Below, one piece after another: positions 1-8,586 of a stretch of DNA of 64,000 bases (position 1 is its first letter; the number at the start of each line of letters is the position of its first letter). Origin of the DNA: Candidatus Methanohalarchaeum thermophilum (GTDB taxonomy: Archaea > Halobacteriota > Methanonatronarchaeia > Methanonatronarchaeales > Methanonatronarchaeaceae); contig MSDW01000001.1 in the NCBI GenBank assembly GCA_001914405.1, positions 372,001 to 436,000 on the forward strand, read 5' to 3'. The position numbers were made by a program, and so were the translations under genes. The notes beneath the pieces were generated by a model. That model was not told where the DNA came from. It saw only the letters and a program-made list of their open reading frames with translations, and did no database searches.

Positions 1-2
1 CT

Positions 3-1265
3 TATATTGAAGAAGGACCTATAGCAATTGCGCGAGATACTAGAGAAACAGGAGATATGTTAAAAAGAGCTGCAGTTTCTGGGATCCAATCTGTTGGTTT
101 AGATGTGGTGGACCTAGGAGTGGTTCCATCTCCAAATTTACAATATTATGTTAAAGAATCAGAAGCTAAATCAGGAGTTATAATAACGGCATCACATAAT
201 CCTTCGGAGTACAACGGAGTTAAGATGGTAGACTCTGATGGAGTTGAGTACAATAAAAGTGAACTTGAGGAGATGGAAGAAATATACTTTGATGGAAAAT
301 ATGATAAAGCATCTTGGGATTGTCCGGGAAGAGTTCGGGAAACCAATCCCATCTATGATTATATTAGAGAAATTAGGGATCTGATTAACGAAGAATTGAT
401 TAGTGAAAAAAAATTTAAGGTTGTTGTTGATCCAGGAAATGGTGCAGGTTGCTATGTTACCCCGTATCTATTAAGAGAAATTGGCTGTAAGGTTATTACT
501 CTTAATTCTCAACCTGATGGAAATTTTCCGGCTAGAGAGCCGGAGCCTCTACCAGAAAATTTAGGTGATTTGGCTGAAACTGTTAGAGCAGTTGGAGCTG
601 ACTTGGGGATTGCACATGATGGTGATGCCGATAGAGCCACCTTTGTAGATAACAGAGGAAATTCACATATGGGAGATGATTCTCTCGCATTGCTGTTCAA
701 AAAAATGTTGAAAGATAGAGAGGGGGATAAGGTAGTTACTCCTGTAAGTTCGGGAAATAAAGTAGTTGATGCAATTAGAGATGAAGGTGGAGAGGTTATT
801 TGGACTAAAGTAGGTAGTACAGTAGTTGCACACAAAATGATAGAATTAGGCGAAGATTGTGCATGTGGGGGCGAGGAAAATGGCGGAGTTATTTTTCCTG
901 ACTTCCAATACTGTAGAGATGGCCTTCTAGCGGCTTCAAGGCTAATAGAATTATTAGCGGAAAAAGAAAAAAGCTTTTATGAGTTAACTGATGAGTTAAG
1001 TGATTATAAATCAGTTAAAACTAAAATTAAGGTCGAAAACAAAAAAGAAGTTATGAAAAAGGTACTTGATAAAGTAGAGAAGATGGAGGTAGACGCCAAT
1101 TACATAGATGGAGCAAAGATCTTTTACGAAGATAAATGGTTGTTAATACGTCCTTCAGGAACTGAACCAGTTATAAGGGTATTTACGGAAGCTAAAAAGG
1201 AAAAAGAAGCTAAAAAATTAGCTGAAGAAGGTTTATCTCTAATCGAAGAAACAATGGAGGATTAA
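3..1265 (+). CDS. Phosphoglucosamine/phosphomannomutase family enzyme, 5' end cut by window
   Basis: Alpha-D-phosphohexomutase that moves phosphate between C6 and C1 of a hexose or hexosamine, supplying activated sugar precursors in the cytoplasm. The reading frame is open from base 3, and the residues before the first Met (57) read IAIARDTRETGDM, the usual N-terminal substrate motif, so the true start lies upstream of the window. Counting from Met 57, the phosphoserine loop TASHNP is at 44-49 (Ser46), the Mg-binding DGDADR at 188-193, the sugar-recognition GEENGG near 272 and the phosphate-binding RPSGTEP near 367. All four landmarks of the family are intact. It is followed 2 bases later by an NDP-sugar epimerase and two glycosyltransferases, so a role in glycan synthesis is likely. 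GlmM versus ManB specificity cannot be settled from sequence. Confidence 0.93.
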   Translation, partial: YIEEGPIAIARDTRETGDMLKRAAVSGIQSVGLDVVDLGVVPSPNLQYYVKESEAKSGVIITASHNPSEYNGVKMVDSDGVEYNKSELEEMEEIYFDGKYDKASWDCPGRVRETNPIYDYIREIRDLINEELISEKKFKVVVDPGNGAGCYVTPYLLREIGCKVITLNSQPDGNFPAREPEPLPENLGDLAETVRAVGADLGIAHDGDADRATFVDNRGNSHMGDDSLALLFKKMLKDREGDKVVTPVSSGNKVVDAIRDEGGEVIWTKVGSTVVAHKMIELGEDCACGGEENGGVIFPDFQYCRDGLLAASRLIELLAEKEKSFYELTDELSDYKSVKTKIKVENKKEVMKKVLDKVEKMEVDANYIDGAKIFYEDKWLLIRPSGTEPVIRVFTEAKKEKEAKKLAEEGLSLIEETMED

Positions 1266-1267
1266 TA

Positions 1268-2191
1268 ATGGAATACGAAAAGATAGCAATAACGGGATCG
1301 AACGGTTTTATAGGCAGAAATCTAACTAAGAATCTATTGAACCAAGATAAAACAATAATAGGAATAGATAATTTTTCCAATAGTAAAAAAAAGGATCAAA
1401 TTGAACACCCTCGCTACAGTCACTATGACATAGATATTAGAAATTTGGAAGAACTAAAAAAAGCTATAAATGGAATCGATGCGGTTTTTCACTTAGCAGC
1501 TCAAAGTACAGTTCCTAAATCAACTAAATACATAGATAAAGATTTTGAAATAAATACAAAAGGAACTTTAAATGTTCTAAAAATATCCAAGGAAACGGAT
1601 GCTAAGGTAATTAATGTGTCCACATCAACCGTGTATGGTATTCCCAACAGTTTACCTACATCTGAAGAAAGCCCTATCAAACCAATTTCATTTTATGGAG
1701 CATCTAAGGCTTCAGCTGAGAGTTATTGCTTTGCTTTTAATGGAACATACGACACATCAGTAGTTTCACTTAGACTCTACAATGTCTATGGACCAGGAAA
1801 TAGAAAAGGAGTGATGTGGGATTTTTTCAATAAATTAAATGCCAATCCAAGTCACTTAGAGATACTTGGAACCGGAAAACAAGAAAAGGACTATATCTAT
1901 ATAACTGATGTAGTCGAGGCTTTAAATGTAGCTTTAGATCGGGGTGAACCTGGGGAAGCTTATAATGTAGGAAGTTCTTGTTCTTACACGGTGAATGAAC
2001 TAGCTGAAAGAATCTTTGAAATAATGGATATAGATCCAGAAGTAACCTATACTGGAGGAAAGAGCTGGAAAGGCGATGTAGAGAAAACTAAAGCAGACAT
2101 ATCTAAACTCAAAAAACTAGGATGGAAACCAGAAATAGGCCTAGATGAGGGCCTTAAAAATTACTATAAATGGTTTAAGAGGAAAATATGA
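1268..2191 (+). CDS. NAD-dependent epimerase/dehydratase (UDP-glucose 4-epimerase-like)
   Basis: Extended short-chain dehydrogenase of 307 aa that would act on a nucleotide sugar in the cytoplasm. The Rossmann dinucleotide motif GSNGFIG is at residues 10-16, the catalytic pair YGASK (Tyr143, Lys147) is present, and Ser/Thr residues at 118-121 precede it as in GalE-type enzymes. Length matches short archaeal GalE/RfbB-like proteins. It starts 2 bases after the mutase stop and overlaps the next gene by ATGA, so it is part of a sugar operon. The product (UDP-Gal, UDP-GalNAc or another sugar) cannot be told from sequence. Confidence 0.92.
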   Translation: MEYEKIAITGSNGFIGRNLTKNLLNQDKTIIGIDNFSNSKKKDQIEHPRYSHYDIDIRNLEELKKAINGIDAVFHLAAQSTVPKSTKYIDKDFEINTKGTLNVLKISKETDAKVINVSTSTVYGIPNSLPTSEESPIKPISFYGASKASAESYCFAFNGTYDTSVVSLRLYNVYGPGNRKGVMWDFFNKLNANPSHLEILGTGKQEKDYIYITDVVEALNVALDRGEPGEAYNVGSSCSYTVNELAERIFEIMDIDPEVTYTGGKSWKGDVEKTKADISKLKKLGWKPEIGLDEGLKNYYKWFKRKI

Positions 2192-2859
2192 AGATTAGCG
2201 TAGTTATACCTACCTTAAACGAGGAAAAAGGAATCAAAAAAACTTTGAACAAACTTAAGCCAATTAAAAAAGAATATGATGCCGAATTCCTTGTTATAGA
2301 TGGAGGAAGTTCTGATAGAACCAGAGAAATAGCTAGAGAAAAAGGTGCTAAAGTAATCGTAGAAGAAAGAAAAGGATATGGAAGAGCATACAAAACTGGT
2401 TTTAGTAAATCAAAGGGGGATATAATAGTAACAATGGATGGAGATGATTCTTATCCAGCTGAAAACACTTTGGATCTAATAGAGTATTTTCAAGAAAATG
2501 GCATAGACTTTTTAACTACAAATAGGTTTGGAGAAATAAAAGAAGGAGCTATGACTCCGAAACATAAGTTAGGAAATGCAATACTAACTAAAGTAATGAA
2601 ACTATTATTTAATATAAATATAAAAGATTCACAGTCAGGTATGTGGATCTTTAAGAAGAGCCTGCTTAAAGAATTAGATTTAAAGAGTAATGGAATGCCT
2701 TTTTCAGAAGAAATTAAGATAGAAGCCTTTAATAACACAGAAATAAAATCAATAGAGAAACCAATAAGATATCGAGAAAGAGAAGGGCAAGCAAAAATAA
2801 ATAGCTGGAAAGATGGACTAGAAAATTTAATTTACTTATTTAAAAAAAGATTCACTTAA
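2188..2859 (+). CDS. Family 2 glycosyltransferase (dolichyl-phosphate hexose synthase-like)
   Basis: GT-A fold glycosyltransferase of 223 aa. It opens with the typical SVVIPTLNEEKGI, carries IDGGSSDRT near residue 37-44 and the metal-binding MDGDD at 83-87. The short single-domain form without transmembrane helices resembles dolichol-phosphate mannose/glucose synthases, which charge the lipid carrier used in archaeal N-glycosylation. Its start overlaps the stop of the epimerase (ATGA), which points to translational coupling. Donor sugar and acceptor are inferred only. Confidence 0.88.
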   Translation: MKISVVIPTLNEEKGIKKTLNKLKPIKKEYDAEFLVIDGGSSDRTREIAREKGAKVIVEERKGYGRAYKTGFSKSKGDIIVTMDGDDSYPAENTLDLIEYFQENGIDFLTTNRFGEIKEGAMTPKHKLGNAILTKVMKLLFNINIKDSQSGMWIFKKSLLKELDLKSNGMPFSEEIKIEAFNNTEIKSIEKPIRYREREGQAKINSWKDGLENLIYLFKKRFT

Positions 2860-2860
2860 A

Positions 2861-3958
2861 ATGCGTATAGCCTATGTTTCAGATGTAATGTATCCTTGGG
2901 TTAAAGGAGGAGCTGAAAAGCGAATCTGGGAGATAGCTAAGAGAATAGCTAATAACCACGATGTCCATGTTTTCACCATGAAATGGTGGGAAAAGGATTC
3001 CGATATATTAAATAAGGAAAATATAACAATTCACGGTATATCCCCCAAAAAAAGGCTTTACTCAGAGGATAGGAGATCGATAAAAGAGGCAATTTACTTT
3101 ACAACCCACCTCCTAAAATTAGAAAAAGGATTCGATATATACGATTTCAATCAATTTCCGTATATACCAGCTTTCCTAGGGAAATTAAAGACGTTAAACA
3201 GCGAAACCAAACTGGTAATAACTTGGCACGAATTTTGGGGAGATTACTGGTACGATTACTTAGGTAGATTAGGTTTTTTTGGGAAAAATATTGAAAAAAT
3301 GGTCTCCCATCTACCGGATGAAATAATATCAGTTTCAGAATTAACAAAAAGAAAACTAGAAAACATAGGCCAGGATAGCGTTGTAATACCAAATGGAATT
3401 GACCTAAAAGAGATAAAGGAGACAAAGAGATCAGACAAAGAATATGATATTATATATATTGGACGTTTAATCAAAGAGAAAAATGTAGATATACTACTTA
3501 AAGCTCTAAAGTCTACAGATTACAGCCTCTGCATTGTAGGTAAAGGACCTATGGAAAGAAAACTCAAGGAAATATCAAATGATCTTCAAATAGATGTAGA
3601 TTACTACAAAGATATTCCTTATAGTGAACTAATTGGCTACCTAAAATCCTCTAAAGTTTCCGTTCAGCCTTCCTCACGAGAAGGCTTTGGTATAACAGTT
3701 CTAGAATCAATGGCCGCCAAAACACCAGTAATAACTGTAAATGAACCAGATAACGCAGCAAAAAATCTAATAAATGGAAAAAATGGTAAGGTAACTCAAT
3801 TAAATGAAAATAAAATAAGGAGAAAATTAACTGAATTACTTGAGAATAAGGATAAATTAGATGAGATGGGTAGTTATGGAAGGGAATTTGCCCAAAAATT
3901 CAGCTGGGATAGTATTGCTGAGAGAACTTCAAGTTTCTACGAATCTATGCTATCCTGA
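2861..3958 (+). CDS. Family 4 glycosyltransferase (GT-B fold)
   Basis: Retaining GT-B glycosyltransferase of 365 aa, last gene of the sugar operon. The N-terminal acceptor domain contains the glycine-rich WVKGGAEK near residue 13-20, and the C-terminal donor domain contains IYIGRLIKEKN near 198-208 and the EX7E signature in SREGFGITVLESMA (Glu274 and Glu282). It begins 1 base after the preceding stop. Expected to add a sugar to a lipid-linked or surface glycan on the cytoplasmic side of the membrane. The transferred sugar is unknown. Confidence 0.9.
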   Translation: MRIAYVSDVMYPWVKGGAEKRIWEIAKRIANNHDVHVFTMKWWEKDSDILNKENITIHGISPKKRLYSEDRRSIKEAIYFTTHLLKLEKGFDIYDFNQFPYIPAFLGKLKTLNSETKLVITWHEFWGDYWYDYLGRLGFFGKNIEKMVSHLPDEIISVSELTKRKLENIGQDSVVIPNGIDLKEIKETKRSDKEYDIIYIGRLIKEKNVDILLKALKSTDYSLCIVGKGPMERKLKEISNDLQIDVDYYKDIPYSELIGYLKSSKVSVQPSSREGFGITVLESMAAKTPVITVNEPDNAAKNLINGKNGKVTQLNENKIRRKLTELLENKDKLDEMGSYGREFAQKFSWDSIAERTSSFYESMLS

Positions 3959-3974
3959 TTTAGTTATTTTGAAC

Positions 3975-4394
3975 TCAGCTTGACTTAAGTTCTTCAAACT
4001 TGGGTTTTAGCTGGTCTTTAGGAAGAGCACCAGTAGATCTATCAACTAGCTCACCGTTCTTGAAGAATAGTAAAGTTGGAATTGACCTAATACCAAACTT
4101 GGCTGCTATTTCTTGATTATCATCAACATTTAACTTACCTACTGATATATCTGAGTATTCTTCAGCAAGTTCTTCGATTACAGGATCCATCATTTTACAA
4201 GGACCACACCATTCTGCCCAGGCGTCAACAACTACTAGATTGTTTTCATTAATTACTGTTTCAAAGTTAGAAGAGTTAAGCTTTATAGGATCACTTTGGC
4301 TACTATTGCCACCGTTTCCTCCACTGCCCAATTTTTCCTTCATCTCTTCCATCTTTTTTTCTCTTATCTCATCAAGGTCGCTATCTTCGTTCAT
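3975..4394 (-). CDS. Thioredoxin with charged N-terminal extension
   Basis: Disulfide reductase of 139 aa. The thioredoxin fold occupies about residues 37-139 with active site WCGPC (Cys63 and Cys66) and the cis-proline segment RSIPTLLFF. Residues 1-36 form an acidic/basic then Gly/Ser/Asn-rich extension not found in minimal thioredoxins. No signal peptide is visible, so it is cytoplasmic. It is convergent with the glycosyltransferase, 16 bases apart, and not in an operon. A second, shorter thioredoxin lies at 39895-40170. Confidence 0.93.
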   Translation of the reverse strand: MNEDSDLDEIREKKMEEMKEKLGSGGNGGNSSQSDPIKLNSSNFETVINENNLVVVDAWAEWCGPCKMMDPVIEELAEEYSDISVGKLNVDDNQEIAAKFGIRSIPTLLFFKNGELVDRSTGALPKDQLKPKFEELKSS

Positions 4395-4570
4395 TATTCC
4401 GGATAAATTTTAACTTTGTACCTAAAAAAAGGTTCCCAGATCACCATCTAAATTAACATAAATTAATCAAAATAGTTTAAAATAGATTTCAAAATAGTTC
4501 AAAGAGCAAATAAAAATAATTAAATAAGAACAAATAGAATAAGTAGTATTCACTTATTTTTGGAGTTGGT

Positions 4571-5563
4571 TTAGAATCCTAGCGCCTTTAATCTCTTTTT
4601 AATGTTTGGATGGCTTGAAAATAGCTCAGCTAATTTATCTGAAAAACTCATTTCTCTGTTCGCGTATTTTCTTACGATTTCGCTATCTCTCTTTGAACCA
4701 GTTGGCTCAGCATCGACATCTGGATCTGAAATCAACAAAGGCTTCAACGAAAGACCTAAGTTACCTACCCCTCCTAGGCCTCTTGCTTGATTCCTCTGGG
4801 ATCTACTTCTTCTCAGTCCTCTACTAGATTTTTTCCTTTTCTTTAGTGAACTCATTTCTTCATTTATTTTTGCAAGTCCTTCTGCTAGTTTTCTATTTCC
4901 TTCAGCTACATAATCTGCTGAGTGTCGGTCAGCGTAGTACTCGCGCATTCTACTAAAGTGCATAATACATAACTGTAGGATAAAGTAAACTATCATGGAT
5001 GCTACTGCAACAGCAATGAAAGGAAGCGTACCTTCATCGTCTTGGAACATGGAAGACCAGAAAAAGGTTCTTCCTATCATAAGGAACAAGGCGGGTAGTA
5101 TCGACAGAAGCATCATGAATGTAGAGTCGTTGTGTTTAATATGGCCTAGTTCATGACCGAGCACCGCTTCTACTTCTTCTTGCTCCAACACCTTTAGCAA
5201 CCCCTTAGTGACAGCAACTCTATCTCCACTTAGGTAATTACCGTAAGCGAATGCATTTGGTAGATCTACATCAGCTATCATTACTTTAGGTTTTTCCATA
5301 TTACTTTTTTCAGTGACTTCTTCGACGATATCGTGAAGTTCTGGATAATTTTCCTTGCTCGCTTCCTTTACATTATATCCTCTTTCAACTAACTTAGGCC
5401 CTAGATACCACTGTAGCAGAAAAAATGGGACTATGAAAATCAACGAATAGGTTACTGAAACTCCTGCTATTCCTAAAACTACAGCTACAGCTAGAGTGGT
5501 TACGGCGACGATAGTCGCCACAGAACCATACATACTTCCCTTTAGCTTTAGGTTTTCAAACAT
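4571..5563 (-). CDS. htpX: HtpX-family M48 membrane metalloprotease
   Basis: Membrane-bound zinc endopeptidase of 330 aa that degrades damaged or misfolded membrane proteins. Two hydrophobic segments lie near residues 13-54, followed by the zinc motif HELGH at 137-141, two more hydrophobic segments at about 146-165 and 182-203, and the third zinc ligand in MREYYADRHSADY (Glu208). A basic stretch KKRKKSSRGLRRSRS interrupts the C-terminal region, and the tail SSHPNIKKRLKAL is typical of the family. Monocistronic, with the amphi-Trp gene upstream on the same strand. Confidence 0.93.
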   Translation of the reverse strand: MFENLKLKGSMYGSVATIVAVTTLAVAVVLGIAGVSVTYSLIFIVPFFLLQWYLGPKLVERGYNVKEASKENYPELHDIVEEVTEKSNMEKPKVMIADVDLPNAFAYGNYLSGDRVAVTKGLLKVLEQEEVEAVLGHELGHIKHNDSTFMMLLSILPALFLMIGRTFFWSSMFQDDEGTLPFIAVAVASMIVYFILQLCIMHFSRMREYYADRHSADYVAEGNRKLAEGLAKINEEMSSLKKRKKSSRGLRRSRSQRNQARGLGGVGNLGLSLKPLLISDPDVDAEPTGSKRDSEIVRKYANREMSFSDKLAELFSSHPNIKKRLKALGF

Positions 5564-5622
5564 CAGGTATATAAAACACCTACAATTAGATTAATTTTTT
5601 GCTATTACTCAAATAAAGATTT

Positions 5623-5898
5623 TTATTCGACTGATAGATCACCGCTTTTATCTTTTTTGAACTCCATTTCGATTTCTAGTTCATCTCCTTCGTGTTCAAT
5701 TTCTAATTCAACTTTATCTCTAAATTTAAAAGGAATCTCCCAGTCACTGGCTTTTATATTAATACTATTTCCTTTTTTTATTTCTTCTACTAGATCACTT
5801 AAGAATTCAGCTAGTTCTTCTCTATCGATATAGATCTCTTGTGAGAAGTTTCCTTCTACGACTTTTCTCTCCTCATTTTTGTTTTGGTCAACTTCCAT
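5623..5898 (-). CDS. Amphi-Trp domain protein
   Basis: Small acidic protein of 91 aa. It matches the amphi-Trp pattern: a helix IDREELAEFLSDLVEEIKKG, a short strand ending in DWEIPF, then alternating charged/hydrophobic strands. These domains are common in haloarchaea and some methanogens; their function is unknown. It is divergent from the HTH gene at 5962, and the 63-base gap between them holds a TATA box for that gene. The family call rests on pattern resemblance only. Confidence 0.65.
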   Translation of the reverse strand: MEVDQNKNEERKVVEGNFSQEIYIDREELAEFLSDLVEEIKKGNSINIKASDWEIPFKFRDKVELEIEHEGDELEIEMEFKKDKSGDLSVE

Positions 5899-5923
5899 TT
5901 ATATCACATTTATTCAATAACCA

Positions 5924-5938
5924 AAAAGATTTATAAAG
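5924..5938 (+). promoter_or_regulatory. Archaeal TATA box for the HTH gene
   Basis: The A-rich BRE-like run CCAAAAAGA is followed by TTTATAAA at 5930-5937. Its distance to the ATG at 5962 (about 25 bases) suggests a nearly leaderless transcript. Confidence 0.5.
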
Positions 5939-5961
5939 TTTCTTTGTAATATTATACATTT

Positions 5962-6231
5962 ATGTTATTGGAATCTTTATCGTCAAAAAAGAGATTACAG
6001 ATACTTAAACTACTAACTACTGAGGACAAATATGTGTCACAATTTATAAAAGAATTAAAAATGGATGGAAAACGTGCAAAACACCATCTCAATAAGCTAG
6101 AAGAAGAAGAAGAATTGATCAGATCTTATCAGGAGGGAAGAAGAAAATATTATTCACTCGATAAAGAAATAAAATTAGAGATCTCTCCTCCTCCACAAGG
6201 CAAATTTATGCTTTTATCGGAGAAAAACTAA
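5962..6231 (+). CDS. Small winged-helix HTH regulator (ArsR-like)
   Basis: DNA-binding protein of 89 aa. [19 protein letters not shown] is the first helix pair of an ArsR/winged-helix domain, [14 protein letters not shown] fits the recognition helix and GRRKYYSL the wing. No metal-binding or ligand domain follows. The start is supported by a TATA box about 25 bases upstream. A family-A mobile element begins 2 bases after the stop codon, so any original terminator has been displaced. Targets are unknown. Confidence 0.8.
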   Translation: MLLESLSSKKRLQILKLLTTEDKYVSQFIKELKMDGKRAKHHLNKLEEEEELIRSYQEGRRKYYSLDKEIKLEISPPPQGKFMLLSEKN

Positions 6232-6232
6232 G

Positions 6233-6669
6233 GTGAAGTGACCTCTACTTAAATCAGGGATTGAAGGGGGCTTTCCTGCGACCTTATCCTCTTTGAAGCA
6301 GGTGAGTTTGTTTTATCACCGAACCTGTCCCATGCATTCGGTCAACAAGGGAACCTATTGCTTTGAGGGAAGAATTGGATTAGGCAACTACGCCATATAC
6401 TAACTTAACTTAACTTAACTCTTAGGGTGGTTCCTCTTATTTCTCGTTGGTAGCTCCACGCCAGCCACTAGACCTCCCTACTCCGAGAACCTTTCAGGCT
6501 TACCCAAGGGTCTTGTCTTTATAGATGGGATTGCTTTTTGTTCAAGAAGCAGACAAACCAACCAACTGCCAATTTAGTTTTAATTAGTTTAAAAACTACT
6601 TAATTATTGTAGTTGATTCATCACCTACCTAAATCAAAAGATTCAGGAAGATGTCTTCTCAATCAAAAG
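6233..6669 (-). mobile_element. Non-coding IS200/IS605-type element, family A copy A1
   Basis: About 437 bp without a credible gene. Read on the minus strand, it begins after TTTAT (plus-strand ATAAA at 6670-6674) with a left-end hairpin region and ends in GTCACTTCAC at 6233. The interior is homologous to copies A2-A7. The conserved 13-base-loop hairpin is at 6319-6341 with stem CCGAA/TTCGG, a different pair from the other copies, which is compensatory. A GGC/GCC hairpin is followed by the conserved TAATCC. See the family-A finding. Confidence 0.8.
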
Positions 6670-6674
6670 ATAAA

Positions 6675-6984
6675 ACCTACCACAGCTTAATAAATAAAAT
6701 TTATTTTTTAGGTTTAAAATTCTTTTTTGTTTAAAAAAAGCGATAAAATAGCTTAGAAACTAAGTAAAAACGTTTCTAATAATTAGCCACAAAATATAAA
6801 GTAAATACATAGATATTAATTAATAAAAAGATAAAATAAAATCAAAATAAAATCGAGTTTTGATATTAATAACCTCAAAAGACATAAATAGCACACCAAA
6901 TCCATAAATTTTCGTAAAAACCAGTTTAATTGAACGAAGCAAAAAACAGGGAACTAAAAAAAAGAAAACTCAGAACTTATTAAA
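6675..6984. other. AT-rich intergenic stretch without recognised content
   Basis: About 310 bases of very AT-rich sequence between element A1 and the promoter of the next gene. I see no open frame with recognisable protein, no tRNA and no clear repeat. Confidence 0.6.
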
Positions 6985-6993
6985 TTTATATAT
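6985..6993 (+). promoter_or_regulatory. TATA box for the DUF151 gene
   Basis: TTTATATAT lies 30 bases before the ATG at 7023, which would put the transcription start near 7012-7016 and give a very short leader. Confidence 0.5.
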
Positions 6994-7022
6994 TCTTATT
7001 TGGCTAAATTGGGTTGATAAAA

Positions 7023-7469
7023 ATGACCAAAGTCGAAGCAGAAGTATATGAAGTAGGAAAAACTGAAAAAGGCTCAGTTATTTTATTACAAGGAAAAAGA
7101 ACCTTAAATAACAAAATACTTCCAATATTATGTAATCCCATGCAAGGCCGAAGTATAAAAAAAGGATTAACACAAGCTACTTCCACTAGGCCTCAAACCC
7201 ACGACTTATTCTTGGAAATACTCAACGAAGTAGGAGGAGCCTTAGATGAAGTAGTAATAGATGACATAGAAGATGGGATATATTATGCTAAAATACACAT
7301 CTCAGTTTATGACAACGAAAATCAAAAAGAAATAACCTTAGACGCTAGACCAAGCGATTCAATAGCTATAGCAACAAGGGAAAGAGCACCAATCTATGTA
7401 GAAGAGAAATTATTAAAAGAAAAAGGAGTCCCTCCCTCTAGTTTTGAAGGAGAAAGCCAAAAAAGCTAA
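7023..7469 (+). CDS. Bifunctional nuclease (DUF151/BFN) family protein
   Basis: Protein of 148 aa from ATG 7023; a TTG at 7014 would add three residues. The segments LILL-type core, ALDEVVIDDIEDGIYYAKI, and LDARPSDSIAIATR are the conserved elements of the DUF151/BFN fold, known from a plant bifunctional nuclease and from many bacterial and archaeal homologues. The RPSDSIAIA motif is intact. Cytoplasmic, single gene, converging on the zinc-ribbon gene 4 bases downstream. Nuclease activity in archaea is not established. Confidence 0.85.
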   Translation: MTKVEAEVYEVGKTEKGSVILLQGKRTLNNKILPILCNPMQGRSIKKGLTQATSTRPQTHDLFLEILNEVGGALDEVVIDDIEDGIYYAKIHISVYDNENQKEITLDARPSDSIAIATRERAPIYVEEKLLKEKGVPPSSFEGESQKS

Positions 7470-7473
7470 AAGA

Positions 7474-7770
7474 CTAAAAAAAGTCTTTGTACTCTTCTTT
7501 TATTTTCTCGACTATAACCTCATAGTGTTCTAATTCCTTAGGTATCTCCTCGATTTTTTTCTCATCATGATTAACACCCCATAAATGAAGGCACTCAGGA
7601 CATAGATATATCACGGCATTTCCACCACCAGCTTCTAAAACTGGCTTTCCATCTGACTCACATCTTCTACAAGTCTTATTATCAAAACCACACTCTTTCA
7701 ACCCTGACATCCTATAGTTTTCTTCTTCATCCGATGAACCATTTTCGGTATTCTCACTTTCCTTGCTCAT
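7474..7770 (-). CDS. Small zinc-ribbon protein, function unknown
   Basis: Acidic protein of 98 aa. Cysteines at 34, 37, 57 and 60 (CRRC and CPEC), plus Cys27, form a likely zinc ribbon in the middle of the chain. The N-terminal 20 residues are Ser/Glu/Asn-rich and probably disordered, and the C-terminal 35 residues are predicted helical. It may be an RNA- or protein-binding accessory, but I recognise no named family. Convergent with the DUF151 gene. Confidence 0.6.
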   Translation of the reverse strand: MSKESENTENGSSDEEENYRMSGLKECGFDNKTCRRCESDGKPVLEAGGGNAVIYLCPECLHLWGVNHDEKKIEEIPKELEHYEVIVEKIKEEYKDFF

Positions 7771-7861
7771 ACCTAAAACCTAAATAAGATTTAGATCCAT
7801 AAGGATAAAAAACTACCAACTAGGTCAGTAAGATAAAAATCTAGAACCAATTACAGGTCTT

Positions 7862-8070
7862 AAAGAGTTGAAGGCAGAAAATTTGTGTCATTTTGGACAG
7901 GGGATGAATGCTAAAAAACTAAAAAATTTAAGTACTAGTAAAAATTAGTTTCCAGGTGGCAGTAGGTTGACTTTTCTGCCTTTGAACAAAAAGCGTTCCC
8001 AAGCTTTGCTTACATGCAGTACTCAAATTCCCGTGGACCATGCTTTGAAACAAGTCAACTATAAAAGTAG
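7862..8070 (+). mobile_element. Truncated family-A-like element
   Basis: The left part resembles the left end of copy A3 at 11694: GAGTTGAAGGCAGAAAA compared with GAGTTGGAGGCAGAAAA, each followed by a GGGATGAAT box. It continues into the conserved hairpin GGCAG...CTGCC and TGAACAAAAAGC. The homology stops where complete copy A2 begins at 8071, so this looks like an older plus-strand copy cut short. It has no coding content. Confidence 0.55.
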
Positions 8071-8502
8071 GTGAAATGACTCTACCTAAATCAAGAATTT
8101 AGGAAAGGGGTACCTTATAGGACCTTATCCGGAGTGGAGTTTGCCTTGTTCACTGGGTTTGCCTCATAGACCCAGTCAGCAAGAGAACTTACGCTCTTGG
8201 GGAAGAACTGGATTAAGGGGCTAAAGGCAAAAAACCCATATGTTAGACTTAGTGGCTCCTCTTATTCCTCAATGGTTGCTCCACACCAACTACATAGGCC
8301 CTCCTACTCTCAAAGAGGTTTCGGGCTTACCCAGAGATTTCTTTAGCCAAATAGGGCGATTTAGGTGGCCTGCGTTTGTTTGACGAGGCAGAACGCCTAA
8401 CTGCCAAAACTTAATTGGTCCAAGAACCATTTGACATCTGTGGTTGATTCATCTCTCTACAAAAATCAGAGATTTTGGAGAGAGGTCTTCTCAACTATTA
8501 AG
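8071..8502 (-). mobile_element. Non-coding IS200/IS605-type element, family A copy A2
   Basis: About 432 bp on the minus strand, from the TTTAT flank (plus-strand ATAAA at 8503-8507) to the right end GTCATTTCAC at 8071. The left-end hairpin and the core box GGTGTGGAGCA are present. The conserved hairpin at 8153-8175 has stem CTGGGT/ACCCAG. No protein-coding frame. It separates the truncated copy from the AglB promoter region. Confidence 0.8.
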
Positions 8503-8586
8503 ATAAATCAGGTAATATTAAACTAAAGATACTACAAATTTGGATGGAATAAGAAAAGTGGATTAAATAGCATTAATATAAATAGG